64,000 nt of DNA from Kriegella sp963975415 (GCF_963975415.1 NZ_CAXBGN010000001.1:744001-808000); one strand, 5' to 3'. Positions 27,688-37,492 are shown, counted from the first letter of the stretch. Notes: generated by a model not told the origin, from the letters alone. Program-made: numbers and translations.

Positions 27688-28272
27688 ATGATAAAATTAA
27701 GTCTAGTATTCGCAACAGGTGTTTTAACCACCCTATTTACAAACTTTTCTAGTTATGAAAACCAGAGTTATGCTAACCAAATCAAAACCGAAATGGGCAA
27801 CCAGTTGAGTGATGAAAATTGTCCGGGGACGGAAGCAGAAAGCTTAAGCCTAGATAATATCGTCTATATTGAAGAGGAAGAGGAAATCGTATTGGATTTT
27901 GATACTACGATCTATCTACCTATTGCCTTTAATGCTTACAAGGACATGGAGTTTACCCTTAAGGAGTTAGCCTATATGGAAGCGGAAGAAGAAATTGTAT
28001 TGGATTTTGACACTTCAAGCTATTTGCCTTTGGATTTTGATGCCTATGGGTCTGCGAGATTGAACCTGAACGAAATTTCATTTATTGAAGCGGAAGAGGA
28101 TGTCGTTTTAAACTTTGATACGGCCCATTATTTGCCCGAAGGCTTTGATGCATATAGTCCTGCACAGCTTGACCTGAACGACATCAACTACATTGAAGAG
28201 GAAGAAGAAATTAATCTCGGTTTTGAAGTTGCCGATTATCTCCCGAAAGATTTTCACAAAAACACGAAATAA
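27688..28272 (+). CDS. Secreted acidic protein with four 36-residue repeats
   Basis: This protein has 194 residues. A signal peptide is likely (MIKLSLVFATGVLTTLFTNF). From residue 54 to the end there are four tandem units of 36 residues (54-89, 90-125, 126-161, 162-194). The pattern is L-x-x-I-x-[YF]-[IM]-E-x-E-E-[ED]-[IV]-V-L-x-F-D-T-x-x-Y-L-P-x-x-F-D-A-Y. The units are very acidic and may bind calcium or other cations; that is inference. No Pfam-type domain is recalled. It precedes a LytS/LytTR pair by 123 bp, with a terminator in between. A TACATTTG box at 27625-27632 is a plausible promoter. Confidence 0.75.
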   Translation: MIKLSLVFATGVLTTLFTNFSSYENQSYANQIKTEMGNQLSDENCPGTEAESLSLDNIVYIEEEEEIVLDFDTTIYLPIAFNAYKDMEFTLKELAYMEAEEEIVLDFDTSSYLPLDFDAYGSARLNLNEISFIEAEEDVVLNFDTAHYLPEGFDAYSPAQLDLNDINYIEEEEEINLGFEVADYLPKDFHKNTK

Positions 28273-28293
28273 GAATTTTTAAAACGTTAGAAA

Positions 28294-28331
28294 GAATAGG
28301 CTTTCGGCAAGAATCGGAAGCTTATTCTTTT
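28294..28331 (+). terminator. Intrinsic terminator after the acidic repeat protein
   Basis: A 12-bp stem (28294-28305 with 28316-28327, two G-T pairs) is followed by TTTT. It separates the repeat-protein gene from the kinase gene downstream. Confidence 0.65.
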
Positions 28332-28395
28332 CATTTGAATTACTGGAGATAAAAACGAACTTATAAAACAGTATATTTAAAAAATAAAGATAGCA

Positions 28396-29433
28396 ATGGT
28401 GGTCGCAAAGCAGGTTGCACAGGCTCAATTAATAAAGATTTCTCTTCTGATTTCTATTTTGGTCTCGCTTCCAAAAACAATTTACATCTATAATATGATC
28501 AGTTCTGGAGACATGGACTTCTCCATCGAGCGGATTATGGATTTTCTTGTGCGCCTTCTCTTCTTTTTCCTCTTTTCTTGGTTGACCCTACAACTGAATG
28601 CCAATTGGGCGTATATCACCTCTAAGTTCACCGTACTGACCCACACAATCATATTGCTTTTTGCAAATATTATCGTACTGGTGAGCGGCTTGGGTTTAAT
28701 GGAGTATTTACATCCTACTTTGGTTGGCACCCCCATTTCTAGACAAGAAAAGGGATTCTTGTTTTTTATATGCGCCATTGTTCTTATCATCTTATTCTTT
28801 GTCGCTAGAATTTTAAGACTTCAAATCATTCAGCATGAAAATATGATCGAGAATGAACGTCTAAAACAACAAAACCTACAAAATGAACTTGCGGCCCTAA
28901 AAAATCAAATTGATCCGCACTTTCTGTTTAATTCTTTAAATACATTGACCGCCCTTGTTCGAGATAATGAAAAAGCTTGCCAGTTTGTAAAAAAATTGTC
29001 TTTTATGTACCGATATATTCTACAGAGTAGTGATAAAGATCTGGTAACATTGAAGGATGAACTAAAGTTCTTGGAAAGCTATACGCACTTAATCGGCACC
29101 CGATACAGAGACCGTTTTATAATAGACATTGATATAGAAGCAAAATATTTAACGGCAGAAATTCCACCGTTAGCGTTACAGTTACTAGTGGAAAATGCCG
29201 TAAAACATAACGAAATATCAGAAACCAATCCATTAAAAGTCATCATTCGCGCGAAAGATTATTCTATTTATGTAGAAAATCAGATGAGACCTCGAACAAC
29301 ACTTGCCGAGGGTACTAAAAACGGACTTACAAATTTAAAAAAGCGCTATTTTCTGGTCAGCAAGCAGGAAATCACACTGCGCAAGGAAAATAATATCTTT
29401 AGTGTTCAACTGCCTCTAAATACTATACCATGA
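28396..29433 (+). CDS. LytS-type sensor histidine kinase
   Basis: This protein has 345 residues. Four membrane helices fill about 10-140, followed by a short coiled coil (ENERLKQQNLQNELAALKNQ). The His_kinase domain has the phosphoacceptor histidine in IDPHFLFNSLNTLTALVRDN, and the ATPase part has LLVENAVKHNEIS and GTKNGLTNLKKRY. Its stop overlaps the start of the response regulator (ATGA), so the two are translationally coupled. The signal is unknown; the upstream secreted acidic protein may be functionally linked. Confidence 0.92.
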   Translation: MVVAKQVAQAQLIKISLLISILVSLPKTIYIYNMISSGDMDFSIERIMDFLVRLLFFFLFSWLTLQLNANWAYITSKFTVLTHTIILLFANIIVLVSGLGLMEYLHPTLVGTPISRQEKGFLFFICAIVLIILFFVARILRLQIIQHENMIENERLKQQNLQNELAALKNQIDPHFLFNSLNTLTALVRDNEKACQFVKKLSFMYRYILQSSDKDLVTLKDELKFLESYTHLIGTRYRDRFIIDIDIEAKYLTAEIPPLALQLLVENAVKHNEISETNPLKVIIRAKDYSIYVENQMRPRTTLAEGTKNGLTNLKKRYFLVSKQEITLRKENNIFSVQLPLNTIP

Positions 29434-30191
29434 AGGTTGTAATCGTAGAAGACGAAATTGCCGCAAGCGAAAACCTCGTATATTTGCTACATGCCATTGA
29501 TAAAAATATTGAAGTAATAAAATTTTTGGATTCGGTATCCTCTTCCATAGCGTTCTTTTCGCATTCCCATGATGCCGAACTTGTATTCATGGACATACAT
29601 TTGGCCGACGGACTTTCATTTGAGATTTTTGATAAAGTTGCCATTGACGTTCCGGTAATATTTACCACGGCTTACGACCAATATACCTTAAAAGCTTTTA
29701 AAGTTAATAGTATAGACTACTTACTTAAACCTATTGATGAAGAAGAACTTTCAGAAGCCTTGAATCAATTTGAAACCCAAAACGCGGAAAAAAAACAACC
29801 CAGTTCCCAAATGGAAGGTTTACTCGATCTAATTAAATCACAAAATAAATCTTATAAAACGACCTTCTTGGTCAACCAGCGCGACCAATTAATTCCACTG
29901 AAAACAGAAAAAATAGCTTTCTTCCATATTGATACAGGGGTAATAAAGGCAGTCACTTCAGATAGCCAATCTTATCTATTGGAGACTAAATTAGAAGATA
30001 TCGAGCATGAGTTAGACCCTAACAATTTTTATAGAGTAAATCGGCAGTTTATTATACACCGCGATGCCATAACCACCATAAAATATTATTTTAATGGTAA
30101 ACTTATCGTCAATATCAAACCCGAACACGAAGAACGAATCATTGTCAGTAAAGCCAAAGCTACAGAATTCAAGAAGTGGATGGACTCTTAA
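29430..30191 (+). CDS. LytTR-family response regulator
   Basis: This protein has 253 residues. The receiver domain has AELVFMDIHLADGLSFEIFD (phosphorylation aspartate) and IDYLLKPIDEEEL (conserved lysine). The LytTR domain fills about 150-253 (NFYRVNRQFIIHRDAITTIK). It starts inside the kinase stop codon with a 4-bp overlap. Its receiver is close in sequence to that of the 21263-22018 regulator, which suggests an older duplication of the whole system. Confidence 0.93.
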   Translation: MKVVIVEDEIAASENLVYLLHAIDKNIEVIKFLDSVSSSIAFFSHSHDAELVFMDIHLADGLSFEIFDKVAIDVPVIFTTAYDQYTLKAFKVNSIDYLLKPIDEEELSEALNQFETQNAEKKQPSSQMEGLLDLIKSQNKSYKTTFLVNQRDQLIPLKTEKIAFFHIDTGVIKAVTSDSQSYLLETKLEDIEHELDPNNFYRVNRQFIIHRDAITTIKYYFNGKLIVNIKPEHEERIIVSKAKATEFKKWMDS

Positions 30192-30273
30192 CTTAAACAC
30201 GCCTGTTTAAGAACAAAAATACCAATCATTAAATAAATGCACATTGAACGCTTTAGCAACTGCTAAGACGGCC

Positions 30274-31380
30274 TTATTTTTTCTGATACTCTTTATGTAT
30301 TGCCTTTTCAAAAGCTGCCCAGTGGGCATCGGTCATACGGCCTGGGGTAAATAGGCAAATACCTTTTGCGCCGTTTTCCATTGATTCCCTAATAGCGTCA
30401 CCAAGTTCTGCGGGTAATAGCCCATGGCCTTCGGGATCTTCTTCATTCGCCTTGTTCCATGGTCTCGGAGAAATAAACAGTCCGCTATATACAGGCGTAT
30501 TCGGTACCGCAGCCGCCTCTTCTTTTACCACACTGCCAATCCACAGCGTATTTCCCATATAAAAATCGTTGTAATTCATCGGAAAAACTGCATCAAGATC
30601 CCATTTATTCCATTCTTGACGAACTAATTCTTTAGAAATCGAGGGACCCGGAAATACCGCAGCGTTGATTTTTTTCCCCTTTTTATGAACCATTTCGGAC
30701 AAACGGTTGACCAGTTTTGTGATAACGTCATACCGGTATTGTTTCCATTCATAAACATGGGAAGGATCTTCTACCGCTTTTATATCGATACCCGATTTCT
30801 TTTTAAAATCAGAAGTACAAGTATCACAATAGCAAAAATCAAATTCTGGGAATTCGCGATCCTGAATCAGCCCGTATTTCTCCCACAGTCCGCGGGCTAG
30901 AATAACATCGGGGTATCGAATATAATCTAAATGTATACCATCGACCTCAGCCACATCGGCTACATTGCCATATATATCGGCAAGGTAATCATAGACTTCC
31001 TCTTTATTCGGGCATAAAAACTTGTAATAGGAGACATAGGGTTGTTTTTCGTGTGCCGACTCTCCAAGACCGCTAACTCCAAACCAATCTGGGTTCAGTT
31101 TTGGATCGCCCTGTACCATTGTCGGAATCCATGTATGAAATTCCATTCCTGCAGCTTTCACAAACTTACCAACCCTTTTATACGTTTTAGGGTCATGTCC
31201 GCCACTGTAGAGCAGCCCGTCAATTCCTTTATCCTTAAGGTCTTTGAATTGGGTGGCAAGCTCTTGATCTGTGGCTTTACCGGGTCCTCCCATCCAAGCA
31301 TATACTGGAATTTTAGAACTTTGAGCCGAGCAAATAAAGGTAAAAACTAGGGTAAGTAGGGTACAGAAATTCTTCATCAT
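30274..31380 (-). CDS. Secreted GHL10-like glycosidase-fold protein
   Basis: This protein has 368 residues. A signal peptide ends near ICSAQ. The TIM-barrel signs are VYAWMGGPGKATDQELATQF, DKGIDGLLYSGGHDP, EVDGIHLDYIRYPDVILARG (the HLDYIRYP block of GHL10/DUF4015-type proteins) and DLDAVFPMNYNDFY. A CYCDTC pair of cysteine motifs sits mid-protein and may bind metal or form disulfides. The substrate is unknown. It is monocistronic, convergent with the LytTR regulator gene at 29430-30191. Confidence 0.8.
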   Translation of the reverse strand: MMKNFCTLLTLVFTFICSAQSSKIPVYAWMGGPGKATDQELATQFKDLKDKGIDGLLYSGGHDPKTYKRVGKFVKAAGMEFHTWIPTMVQGDPKLNPDWFGVSGLGESAHEKQPYVSYYKFLCPNKEEVYDYLADIYGNVADVAEVDGIHLDYIRYPDVILARGLWEKYGLIQDREFPEFDFCYCDTCTSDFKKKSGIDIKAVEDPSHVYEWKQYRYDVITKLVNRLSEMVHKKGKKINAAVFPGPSISKELVRQEWNKWDLDAVFPMNYNDFYMGNTLWIGSVVKEEAAAVPNTPVYSGLFISPRPWNKANEEDPEGHGLLPAELGDAIRESMENGAKGICLFTPGRMTDAHWAAFEKAIHKEYQKK

Positions 31381-31506
31381 TCTTTTAATGTTTTATCAGA
31401 TTCAAATTTCTAAAAGAAATTCCGATATTTCTCATAAAATGACTCTTTTTTACGCTAGTACCTGTAATGAAGGTTAATTCTCCGAAAATATACAGAAAAC
31501 CTGATA

Positions 31507-32238
31507 TCAGACCGTACGAATACGGTCAAGCAGAAGGTCTTTATGCGATTTGCTTAAAGGAATAACCTTTCGACCGATTTCCAAATGATGGTCGGCAACG
31601 GCATCCAATTGTGAAAGATTGACCATAAAAGAGCGATGTACACGAAGAAAATGAGATTGTGAGAGTTTATCTTCCATAACCTTTAATGTGGTGGCCAAAA
31701 CATATTTACCGTTACCGGTCACAATTGTACAATAATTACGGTCGGCCTCGATATACTGTATATCTTTCAAAAGAAGTTTAACCATTTGCCCGTGTTGACG
31801 AATAAAAATTCGATCCTCTAAAACTTCCATTTCTTGAGGGTATGAATTTTTTCCCTTGTCATCCTTTAACCCTTCGACGACCAATGCCACGGTTCTCTGC
31901 AGGTTCAACTTATTAAACGGTTTGGTTATAAATGCCCTGGGGTGTGTTTTTTTGGCCTTTTCAAAAGTGGCCTCGTCTGAGTTGGCCGTAAGATAAATAA
32001 TTGGAATATCTTGATACTTTTGAATTCGCTTTGCGGTTTCTACACCATCAATTTCCCCCTTTAGATTAATGTCCAACAACAGTATATCGGGTGTATTTTT
32101 GATAGCATGAACTATAGCTTCTTCCCCTCGAGATTCGATGCCGGTTACCTCATATCCTAAACTCGTCAATTGGAGCGATAGATTTGCCGCGATAATCATA
32201 TCATCTTCAACGATCAATATTCGAATAATTTTATGCAT
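31507..32238 (-). CDS. LytTR-family response regulator (third system)
   Basis: This protein has 243 residues. Its receiver has TPDILLLDINLKGEIDGVET and AFITKPFNKLNL, a type more like those paired with HisKA_2 kinases, and differs from the two other LytTR regulators here. The LytTR domain (about 135-243) has IQYIEADRNYCTIVTGNGKY and HFLRVHRSFMVNLSQLDAVA. It follows the kinase gene with a 1-bp gap. Confidence 0.92.
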   Translation of the reverse strand: MHKIIRILIVEDDMIIAANLSLQLTSLGYEVTGIESRGEEAIVHAIKNTPDILLLDINLKGEIDGVETAKRIQKYQDIPIIYLTANSDEATFEKAKKTHPRAFITKPFNKLNLQRTVALVVEGLKDDKGKNSYPQEMEVLEDRIFIRQHGQMVKLLLKDIQYIEADRNYCTIVTGNGKYVLATTLKVMEDKLSQSHFLRVHRSFMVNLSQLDAVADHHLEIGRKVIPLSKSHKDLLLDRIRTV

Positions 32239-32239
32239 A

Positions 32240-34201
32240 TTAAGCTGCTTTGTTTGATTGAAATTGAATGGAAACCAAAGTGCCCTGGTCTGTGTTGAGT
32301 GTCATCTTCCCATCTAGTTGCCGGGTCAACAACGCTATCAATTGCGTTCCAAACCCCGTTCCTTCAGTTTGGGTCTTATGCGTTTTACCCACACCATTAT
32401 CATTCACCTCAAGTTGAAAAATTTGATCCGTTTTCTTTAAACTGATTCTAATTTTTCCATTTTCCATGTCGGGAAATGCATATTTCAGTGCGTTGGTCAA
32501 TAGTTCGTTAACCATGAGGCCAATAGGAATAGCCATATCAACATCAAGCTCGAGAGGGCTCATATCGACAGTTACGACAACCCGATCTTCAACACCAAAT
32601 ACGCTTAAGCTATATTCTGCAAGATTTATAAAATAATCGCGCATTTCAATGGCAGCCAAATTCTTGCCCATATATAGCTTTTGGTGAATCATACCCATAC
32701 TGTGTACACGGTGTTTACTTTCTTCAAAAGCATCTAGAACACCAGAATCTTGAGTTTGCGCAGCTTGTAAGGACAAAAGACTGGAAACAATCTCAAGGTT
32801 GTTCTTTACACGATGATGAATTTCCTTTAACAAAAACTCCTTTTCCCCATTTTGTCGTTTTAATAATTCATTTTTCTTTACATTGTTCTGAATCGCTTTG
32901 TAGGAAAGCAACAATAATAAAAATAACAAACATGCTATAATGGTGATAAACGTTTGTTTTGTGCGCTGTTTTTTTAGCTGGGTCTCCTGTGTTAGAATTG
33001 TACCCTCTTTATTTGCCACATCGAACTCCGTACGAAGCAAGGCAGTACGCTGGTCGGCCTCGGCCGTAAAAATTAGATTTTTTAGCGCATCGTATTTAGC
33101 AAAAGCCTGATAGGCTTCTTGATAATTATGGTTTCCTGCGTAGGCTTTACCTAGTGTTTCATAGGCCTGACTCAAGTAATAGGCATCACCAAAGTCGTTT
33201 GTCGCAATAGTTATACACTTTTTTAGGCTTTCAATTGCCGACACATATTTACCTTGTACATTTTGCATTTTACCAATGGATAACCAAGATCGCATTTCCA
33301 TAAAATTATTTTCGAGCAATTCTGCATATTTAACAGCATTCATACCTACTTTACTTGCCTTTTCAAATTGATTGAGGTAAGCGTAAAGGTCTACCAACGA
33401 TATATATACATCACTTAAATTGTTATAAAAACCATACCGTTCGCCAATTACAATGGCATGTTCATAGTGCTTCTGGGCTTTATCATATTCTTTTAGAGCC
33501 AAGTAGTTGTTACCGACGACATAGAGTGTAAAATCATAATCAAGATCGGTAATACCACGTTCCTCAAATAGCTTTAAAGACTTGAGACCATATTCAAGGC
33601 CTGTTTCAAATTTTGATTGTTTCCAAAAGAGATTGCTCAGGTCACTATAGGCAAGCGCCATGGTTTTTCTATCATTCAGCTCAACACCGATCTTGAGTGA
33701 TTCAAGGGCATAATCTATAGCTTCTTGCAAACGCCCCCTTCGCTCATAAACATACCCCAATTGCGTATTCAAAAATGCCCGATCTATCGGCATCACTTTA
33801 TTTCTTGCTTTCTCTAGAACGGTTTGGGCGCTATCGAGTTTTTCCATACGCAATAGTATCGCTCCTTCGGTAATCTGAAACCTACCATGCCATAAAGTGT
33901 CTTTTTTAAATTGGGTAAGTGCGAGTCCTTGCATAGTAAACTTCATGGCCTTGTTCAAGTTGCGGGTATGCCAGTAGTAAGCCAAGTCGTTTAAAAGAGA
34001 AAATCGGAGCGTATCAGGTCGTGCTTTAAGATAGGCATCTTCTAAAATATCTAAATAAGATGCCCCAAAATTATCAGTATCGACAAAGACCCTTTTGTAA
34101 GTATTTTCGCGATTGAAGTCGACAATTTGGGAAAAAACCGCCCCACAATTCAAAAAAGAAAAGATAAGAATAAAAACAGCTTTATGGAAAAGGCTTTCCA
34201 T
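32240..34201 (-). CDS. TPR-containing HisKA_2 sensor histidine kinase
   Basis: This protein has 653 residues. A signal peptide is followed by a periplasmic TPR array (about 60-390, for example AIDYALESLKIGVELNDRKT), a membrane helix (TFITIIACLLFLLLLLSYKA) and a HisKA_2 dimerisation domain with the phosphoacceptor in LLKEIHHRVKNNLEIVSSLL. The ATPase domain has LMVNELLTNALKYAFPD and GFGTQLIALLTRQL. TPR arrays in such kinases usually bind peptides or partner proteins. It forms a pair with the response regulator directly downstream. Confidence 0.92.
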   Translation of the reverse strand: MESLFHKAVFILIFSFLNCGAVFSQIVDFNRENTYKRVFVDTDNFGASYLDILEDAYLKARPDTLRFSLLNDLAYYWHTRNLNKAMKFTMQGLALTQFKKDTLWHGRFQITEGAILLRMEKLDSAQTVLEKARNKVMPIDRAFLNTQLGYVYERRGRLQEAIDYALESLKIGVELNDRKTMALAYSDLSNLFWKQSKFETGLEYGLKSLKLFEERGITDLDYDFTLYVVGNNYLALKEYDKAQKHYEHAIVIGERYGFYNNLSDVYISLVDLYAYLNQFEKASKVGMNAVKYAELLENNFMEMRSWLSIGKMQNVQGKYVSAIESLKKCITIATNDFGDAYYLSQAYETLGKAYAGNHNYQEAYQAFAKYDALKNLIFTAEADQRTALLRTEFDVANKEGTILTQETQLKKQRTKQTFITIIACLLFLLLLLSYKAIQNNVKKNELLKRQNGEKEFLLKEIHHRVKNNLEIVSSLLSLQAAQTQDSGVLDAFEESKHRVHSMGMIHQKLYMGKNLAAIEMRDYFINLAEYSLSVFGVEDRVVVTVDMSPLELDVDMAIPIGLMVNELLTNALKYAFPDMENGKIRISLKKTDQIFQLEVNDNGVGKTHKTQTEGTGFGTQLIALLTRQLDGKMTLNTDQGTLVSIQFQSNKAA

Positions 34202-34354
34202 TACTCGGTTCGGTTGTTAACTAGGGAAAAACAGTATAATATACAATTAATATTTAATTAATCTTCGATAAGTAAAATACCGCTTTCGGACATTAAAAAC
34301 ATCCATTCGTCCAACCTCACTTTTCAATCTGCCCTAAAATGAATTCATTTAAGT

Positions 34355-34927
34355 ATGGATTTTAAGAATACGGTTCTTCAGAACCACCCATTCTGCGCTG
34401 TAAAAAAGAAAATACCCGTAATAGCACCGGCAATACTGCTATTGCTATTGGTATTCTGCAAAGAACGTCAACCGAATACAGACGTACGAGTGACTATGGA
34501 AAGTACTATAAAAGCCAATTTCGAAAGCTTTATTAAAAATGGATGGAATAATGGGGATATAAAAAAAGTAAAGACAATCGCCGATGAAAATTACATTAGA
34601 ACACTTAATGGAATTACCGTTGCCACCCATCATAATGAAATGGAAGCCAATATGAACATTTTTATTGAAGGCTTTCCCGATTGCGAAATTACCATCGAGC
34701 AGATCATCTTAAAAGATAACAACCTCTTCGCCCAATGGATTTTTAAAGGTACGAACAACGGAGTTTTCGGGGAATCGGCTCCAACCGGAAAAAAGGTGAA
34801 CATAAACGGCTGTTCTACCCTATTATTCAATGAACAGGGTAAAATAGCCAAAGAAGATGTGTACTACAATGAACTTGAGCTTTTACAACAACTGGGGTAT
34901 TCCTTAATTCCGCCAATACTGGAATAA
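34355..34927 (+). CDS. SnoaL-like (NTF2-fold) lipoprotein
   Basis: This protein has 190 residues. A hydrophobic segment ends in LLLVFC, a probable lipobox (cysteine near residue 36). The fold is a SnoaL-like polyketide-cyclase/ester-cyclase domain (about 55-180): ENYIRTLNGITVATHHNEME, ITIEQIILKDNNLFAQWIFK, GKIAKEDVYYNELELLQQLG. The active-site histidine-aspartate arrangement of true cyclases was not checked. It is the first of seven plus-strand genes that end with a thioesterase. Confidence 0.75.
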   Translation: MDFKNTVLQNHPFCAVKKKIPVIAPAILLLLLVFCKERQPNTDVRVTMESTIKANFESFIKNGWNNGDIKKVKTIADENYIRTLNGITVATHHNEMEANMNIFIEGFPDCEITIEQIILKDNNLFAQWIFKGTNNGVFGESAPTGKKVNINGCSTLLFNEQGKIAKEDVYYNELELLQQLGYSLIPPILE

Positions 34928-34976
34928 GATCTTAAACGCAAATAAGCAATAGCAAAAACCATAAAACCGAACAATT

Positions 34977-35744
34977 ATGAAAACAAAAAAACTAAATTTT
35001 CTCCTAGCACTTCTATTAATGACACCACTTGCGCTCTTACAAGCACAGGAGAGCAAAAATCAGGCCTTCTATATACATGAGGATCAGGTAAAACCTTCTA
35101 AAATACAAGAATATGAGCAAGTTTCGAAAGAATTTGCGGAAGCTTGTAAAACCCATAAGCTCTCTGACGTTAACTGGACAACCGCCACTACCACTACCGG
35201 TAAATATTTGACCATAGCGCCCATTGAAAATATGGCCGAGCTTGACCAAAATGTGTTCTCTCCGCTAATGGAAAAAATGGGTGAAGATGCTTTTACCAAC
35301 ATTTTTAAAAGATTCAATGAATGTTATGACAGACATGGAGACTATATCGTGTACCTGAATAATGAACTTACCTATATGCCCGAAGGTATCAGCACGACCA
35401 CCGAAGGAGAGAACTACAGAAAATGGCATTTTTTACATGTAGCCCCCAATAATATTCAAAACCTTAAAGGAAAATTAAAAGAACTCAAAGCACTTTATCA
35501 AAAGAAAGGCGCTAAAGAGTACTACCGCATATACCATAACGGGTTTGGTAATATGGGCGATTATTATGTGGCTGTCATCTCTGCTAAAAATGCAGAGGAT
35601 TATGCCAAAAAATCAACCGTCAACGATGAACTTATCGGTGAAGAAGGTAAAAAGTTATTCACGGAAATGTTCAAATATGTACTCAAATATGAGGTTGAGT
35701 CAGGAGAAATGCGACCAGATTTGAGTTATGCGGCATCAAATTAA
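34977..35744 (+). CDS. Secreted protein with two alpha/beta ferredoxin-like halves
   Basis: This protein has 255 residues and a clear signal peptide (KLNFLLALLLMTPLALLQAQ). Two halves of similar layout are visible, beginning QAFYIHEDQVKPSKIQEYEQ and RKWHFLHVAPNNIQNLKGKL, each followed by helix and strand segments (VNWTTATTTTGKYLTIAPIE; GFGNMGDYYVAVISAKNAED). This suggests a duplicated dimeric alpha/beta barrel-type domain, but no named family is recalled. It lies 50 bp after the SnoaL-like gene. A possible terminator follows at 35845. Confidence 0.65.
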   Translation: MKTKKLNFLLALLLMTPLALLQAQESKNQAFYIHEDQVKPSKIQEYEQVSKEFAEACKTHKLSDVNWTTATTTTGKYLTIAPIENMAELDQNVFSPLMEKMGEDAFTNIFKRFNECYDRHGDYIVYLNNELTYMPEGISTTTEGENYRKWHFLHVAPNNIQNLKGKLKELKALYQKKGAKEYYRIYHNGFGNMGDYYVAVISAKNAEDYAKKSTVNDELIGEEGKKLFTEMFKYVLKYEVESGEMRPDLSYAASN

Positions 35745-35844
35745 AATGATTTACATGCAGACTGGAAATTTCGGAAGAAGTATTATGACCATACGTATAA
35801 AGTAGATTTTGATTTGAATTAGCTACTTCACAAAGAGAATCGAC

Positions 35845-35876
35845 CAGACTATTGTCATGCCCAGTCTGCTTTTTTT
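35845..35876 (+). terminator. Possible intrinsic terminator
   Basis: A 6-bp stem (CAGACT/AGTCTG) with a 12-base loop is followed by a CTTTTTTT run. It stands about 100 bp after the 34977-35744 gene. The stem is short, so efficiency is uncertain. Confidence 0.45.
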
Positions 35877-36025
35877 CAACGGAACCAACACCTTTACATC
35901 AAGAATAACACATAAATGGTAATCAATATTAAAGACAATGATCTACTAGAAACTTTTTAACCTCAAAGCAACACAAGTGAAATACTTGGCAAAAAAATAC
36001 TATTAATAACCAATACTTAAATTTT

Positions 36026-36460
36026 ATGAAAACAATCAAATCCCTTTTAGGAACCCTTCTAATTCTCGCATTGTTTATGACAACGGCCGGTGTAGCCCAA
36101 GAAGGACATTACTATACGGTAACCACCTGGAAAATACAAATTCCGCAAGACGGCTCCCGTGCAGAACTGAACGATTTAATGAAAGAATTTTCGGAAAAGG
36201 TGGTCCTTAAGAACGAAAAGATACTCAGTGAAAAGGTAATGCACCATATCTCCGGTGCTGATTTACGTGACCTGGTAATCACTACGGAATACGCCAACTG
36301 GAACGATATCGATGCCGCGAGCACCAGACAAGCTGAATTAATGGAAACTGCTTGGCCCAGCGAAGATGAACGAAAGAACTTCTTAAAGACTTGGAATAAA
36401 TATGTCATCACCCATTCTGATGAAATCTATCAGGAAATGCCCGAATTGGCAAAAAAATAA
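36026..36460 (+). CDS. Small secreted protein, possibly a single alpha/beta barrel-type domain
   Basis: This protein has 144 residues and a signal peptide (LLGTLLILALFMTTAGVAQ). The mature part (GHYYTVTTWKIQIPQDGSRA, LNDLMKEFSEKVVLKNEKIL, RDLVITTEYANWNDIDAAST) has the strand-helix-strand-strand-helix layout also seen in each half of the 34977-35744 protein, so the two may be related. No catalytic residues can be named. It lies between that gene and the NTF2-like pair. Confidence 0.6.
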   Translation: MKTIKSLLGTLLILALFMTTAGVAQEGHYYTVTTWKIQIPQDGSRAELNDLMKEFSEKVVLKNEKILSEKVMHHISGADLRDLVITTEYANWNDIDAASTRQAELMETAWPSEDERKNFLKTWNKYVITHSDEIYQEMPELAKK

Positions 36461-36550
36461 TAAAAAAACATTAAACCTGGCGGGTTGATCCATCTTGAAA
36501 TTTCGGGGGAAACTGGTTGGAAACCTGTTAGGTTTTTAAAAATTAAGTAA

Positions 36551-37486
36551 ATGAAAAAAATTATACTATTGCTCGTTATGATGACCACGCTCATCGCATT
36601 CTCTCAGAAGAAAAACGGAACAGTCTATTTGGAGCATCCTGCTATTGATGTTGTTGCCACTTTTACAGAGGCCTTTGTAAGTGGTGATACCACCAAGATA
36701 GCAAGTTTGTTAACCGATGATTTTAAGTCCTATAACGGTGTTTCCACAAATCCCGATACCAAGGGCACTGAAAAGGCTGCATTTTTAAAAAATGCATTCC
36801 GTTGGTCCGATGAACTTGATTATTTCTCCATAGCTGATTTTCCTGGATCCTATCCCGATGCCATTGAGTACAAAAAAGACAATGAAGATGACAAAGTATG
36901 GGTGCAAACTTGGGAATTATTAAACGGAATTCATAATAAAACCGGCGTAAAATTCTCGTCACCGGTACACCGCTTGTTTGTCGTAACTAAAGACCTTAAA
37001 ATAAAAACCATAATCAATTATTTTAATGAAAGTATTTTTGACGAAATAAGACAAAGTTTTTCTGATCGCAGTAATGGCACTATTTATAACCATCACGACA
37101 ATATAAATACCGTACGTAAAGCCGTATATGCATTTGAAAACTCAGATTTGGAAAAAGCCATCAGTTACTACAGTGAAGACGCCCGTTTTTTTAATATCAA
37201 TGATGATTTTAACAAACCAGATACCAAGGAAAACGTAAAGGCCTTACGACAAAAATTCTTGGACGATTTTCAAATTAAAAGTATAGAAATGATCGGTTAT
37301 CCTGATTATTTGGAATACGAAATGGACAACGGCAGATCAGTTTTATCTTGGTGGAATTTCCATTTGATCAGAAAAGCGGACAAAAAGGAAATAGTACTTC
37401 CCATGCACATGAACGATGATTTTGATGAAGATGGGAAAATAACATCCGAAGTCATTTATTTCAACAGATCATTATTAGAGAAATAG
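36551..37486 (+). CDS. Secreted protein with two NTF2-like domains
   Basis: This protein has 311 residues and a signal peptide (IILLLVMMTTLIAFSQ). Two NTF2/SnoaL-like domains follow, at about 25-165 (VVATFTEAFVSGDTTKIASL) and about 178-311 (NTVRKAVYAFENSDLEKAIS). Both halves keep the helix-then-strand pattern and a DxxxxxEVIYFN-like end, so an internal duplication is likely. The function is unknown; NTF2-like proteins act as enzymes, small-molecule binders or immunity-type proteins. A perfect 11-bp hairpin follows the stop. Confidence 0.75.
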   Translation: MKKIILLLVMMTTLIAFSQKKNGTVYLEHPAIDVVATFTEAFVSGDTTKIASLLTDDFKSYNGVSTNPDTKGTEKAAFLKNAFRWSDELDYFSIADFPGSYPDAIEYKKDNEDDKVWVQTWELLNGIHNKTGVKFSSPVHRLFVVTKDLKIKTIINYFNESIFDEIRQSFSDRSNGTIYNHHDNINTVRKAVYAFENSDLEKAISYYSEDARFFNINDDFNKPDTKENVKALRQKFLDDFQIKSIEMIGYPDYLEYEMDNGRSVLSWWNFHLIRKADKKEIVLPMHMNDDFDEDGKITSEVIYFNRSLLEK

Positions 37487-37492
37487 CACAAG

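Noticed and set aside
27688..28272. Reading the 36-residue repeats as a CRISPR-like array
   Set aside because: Repeats are at protein level only, with DNA divergence between units, and there are no spacers.
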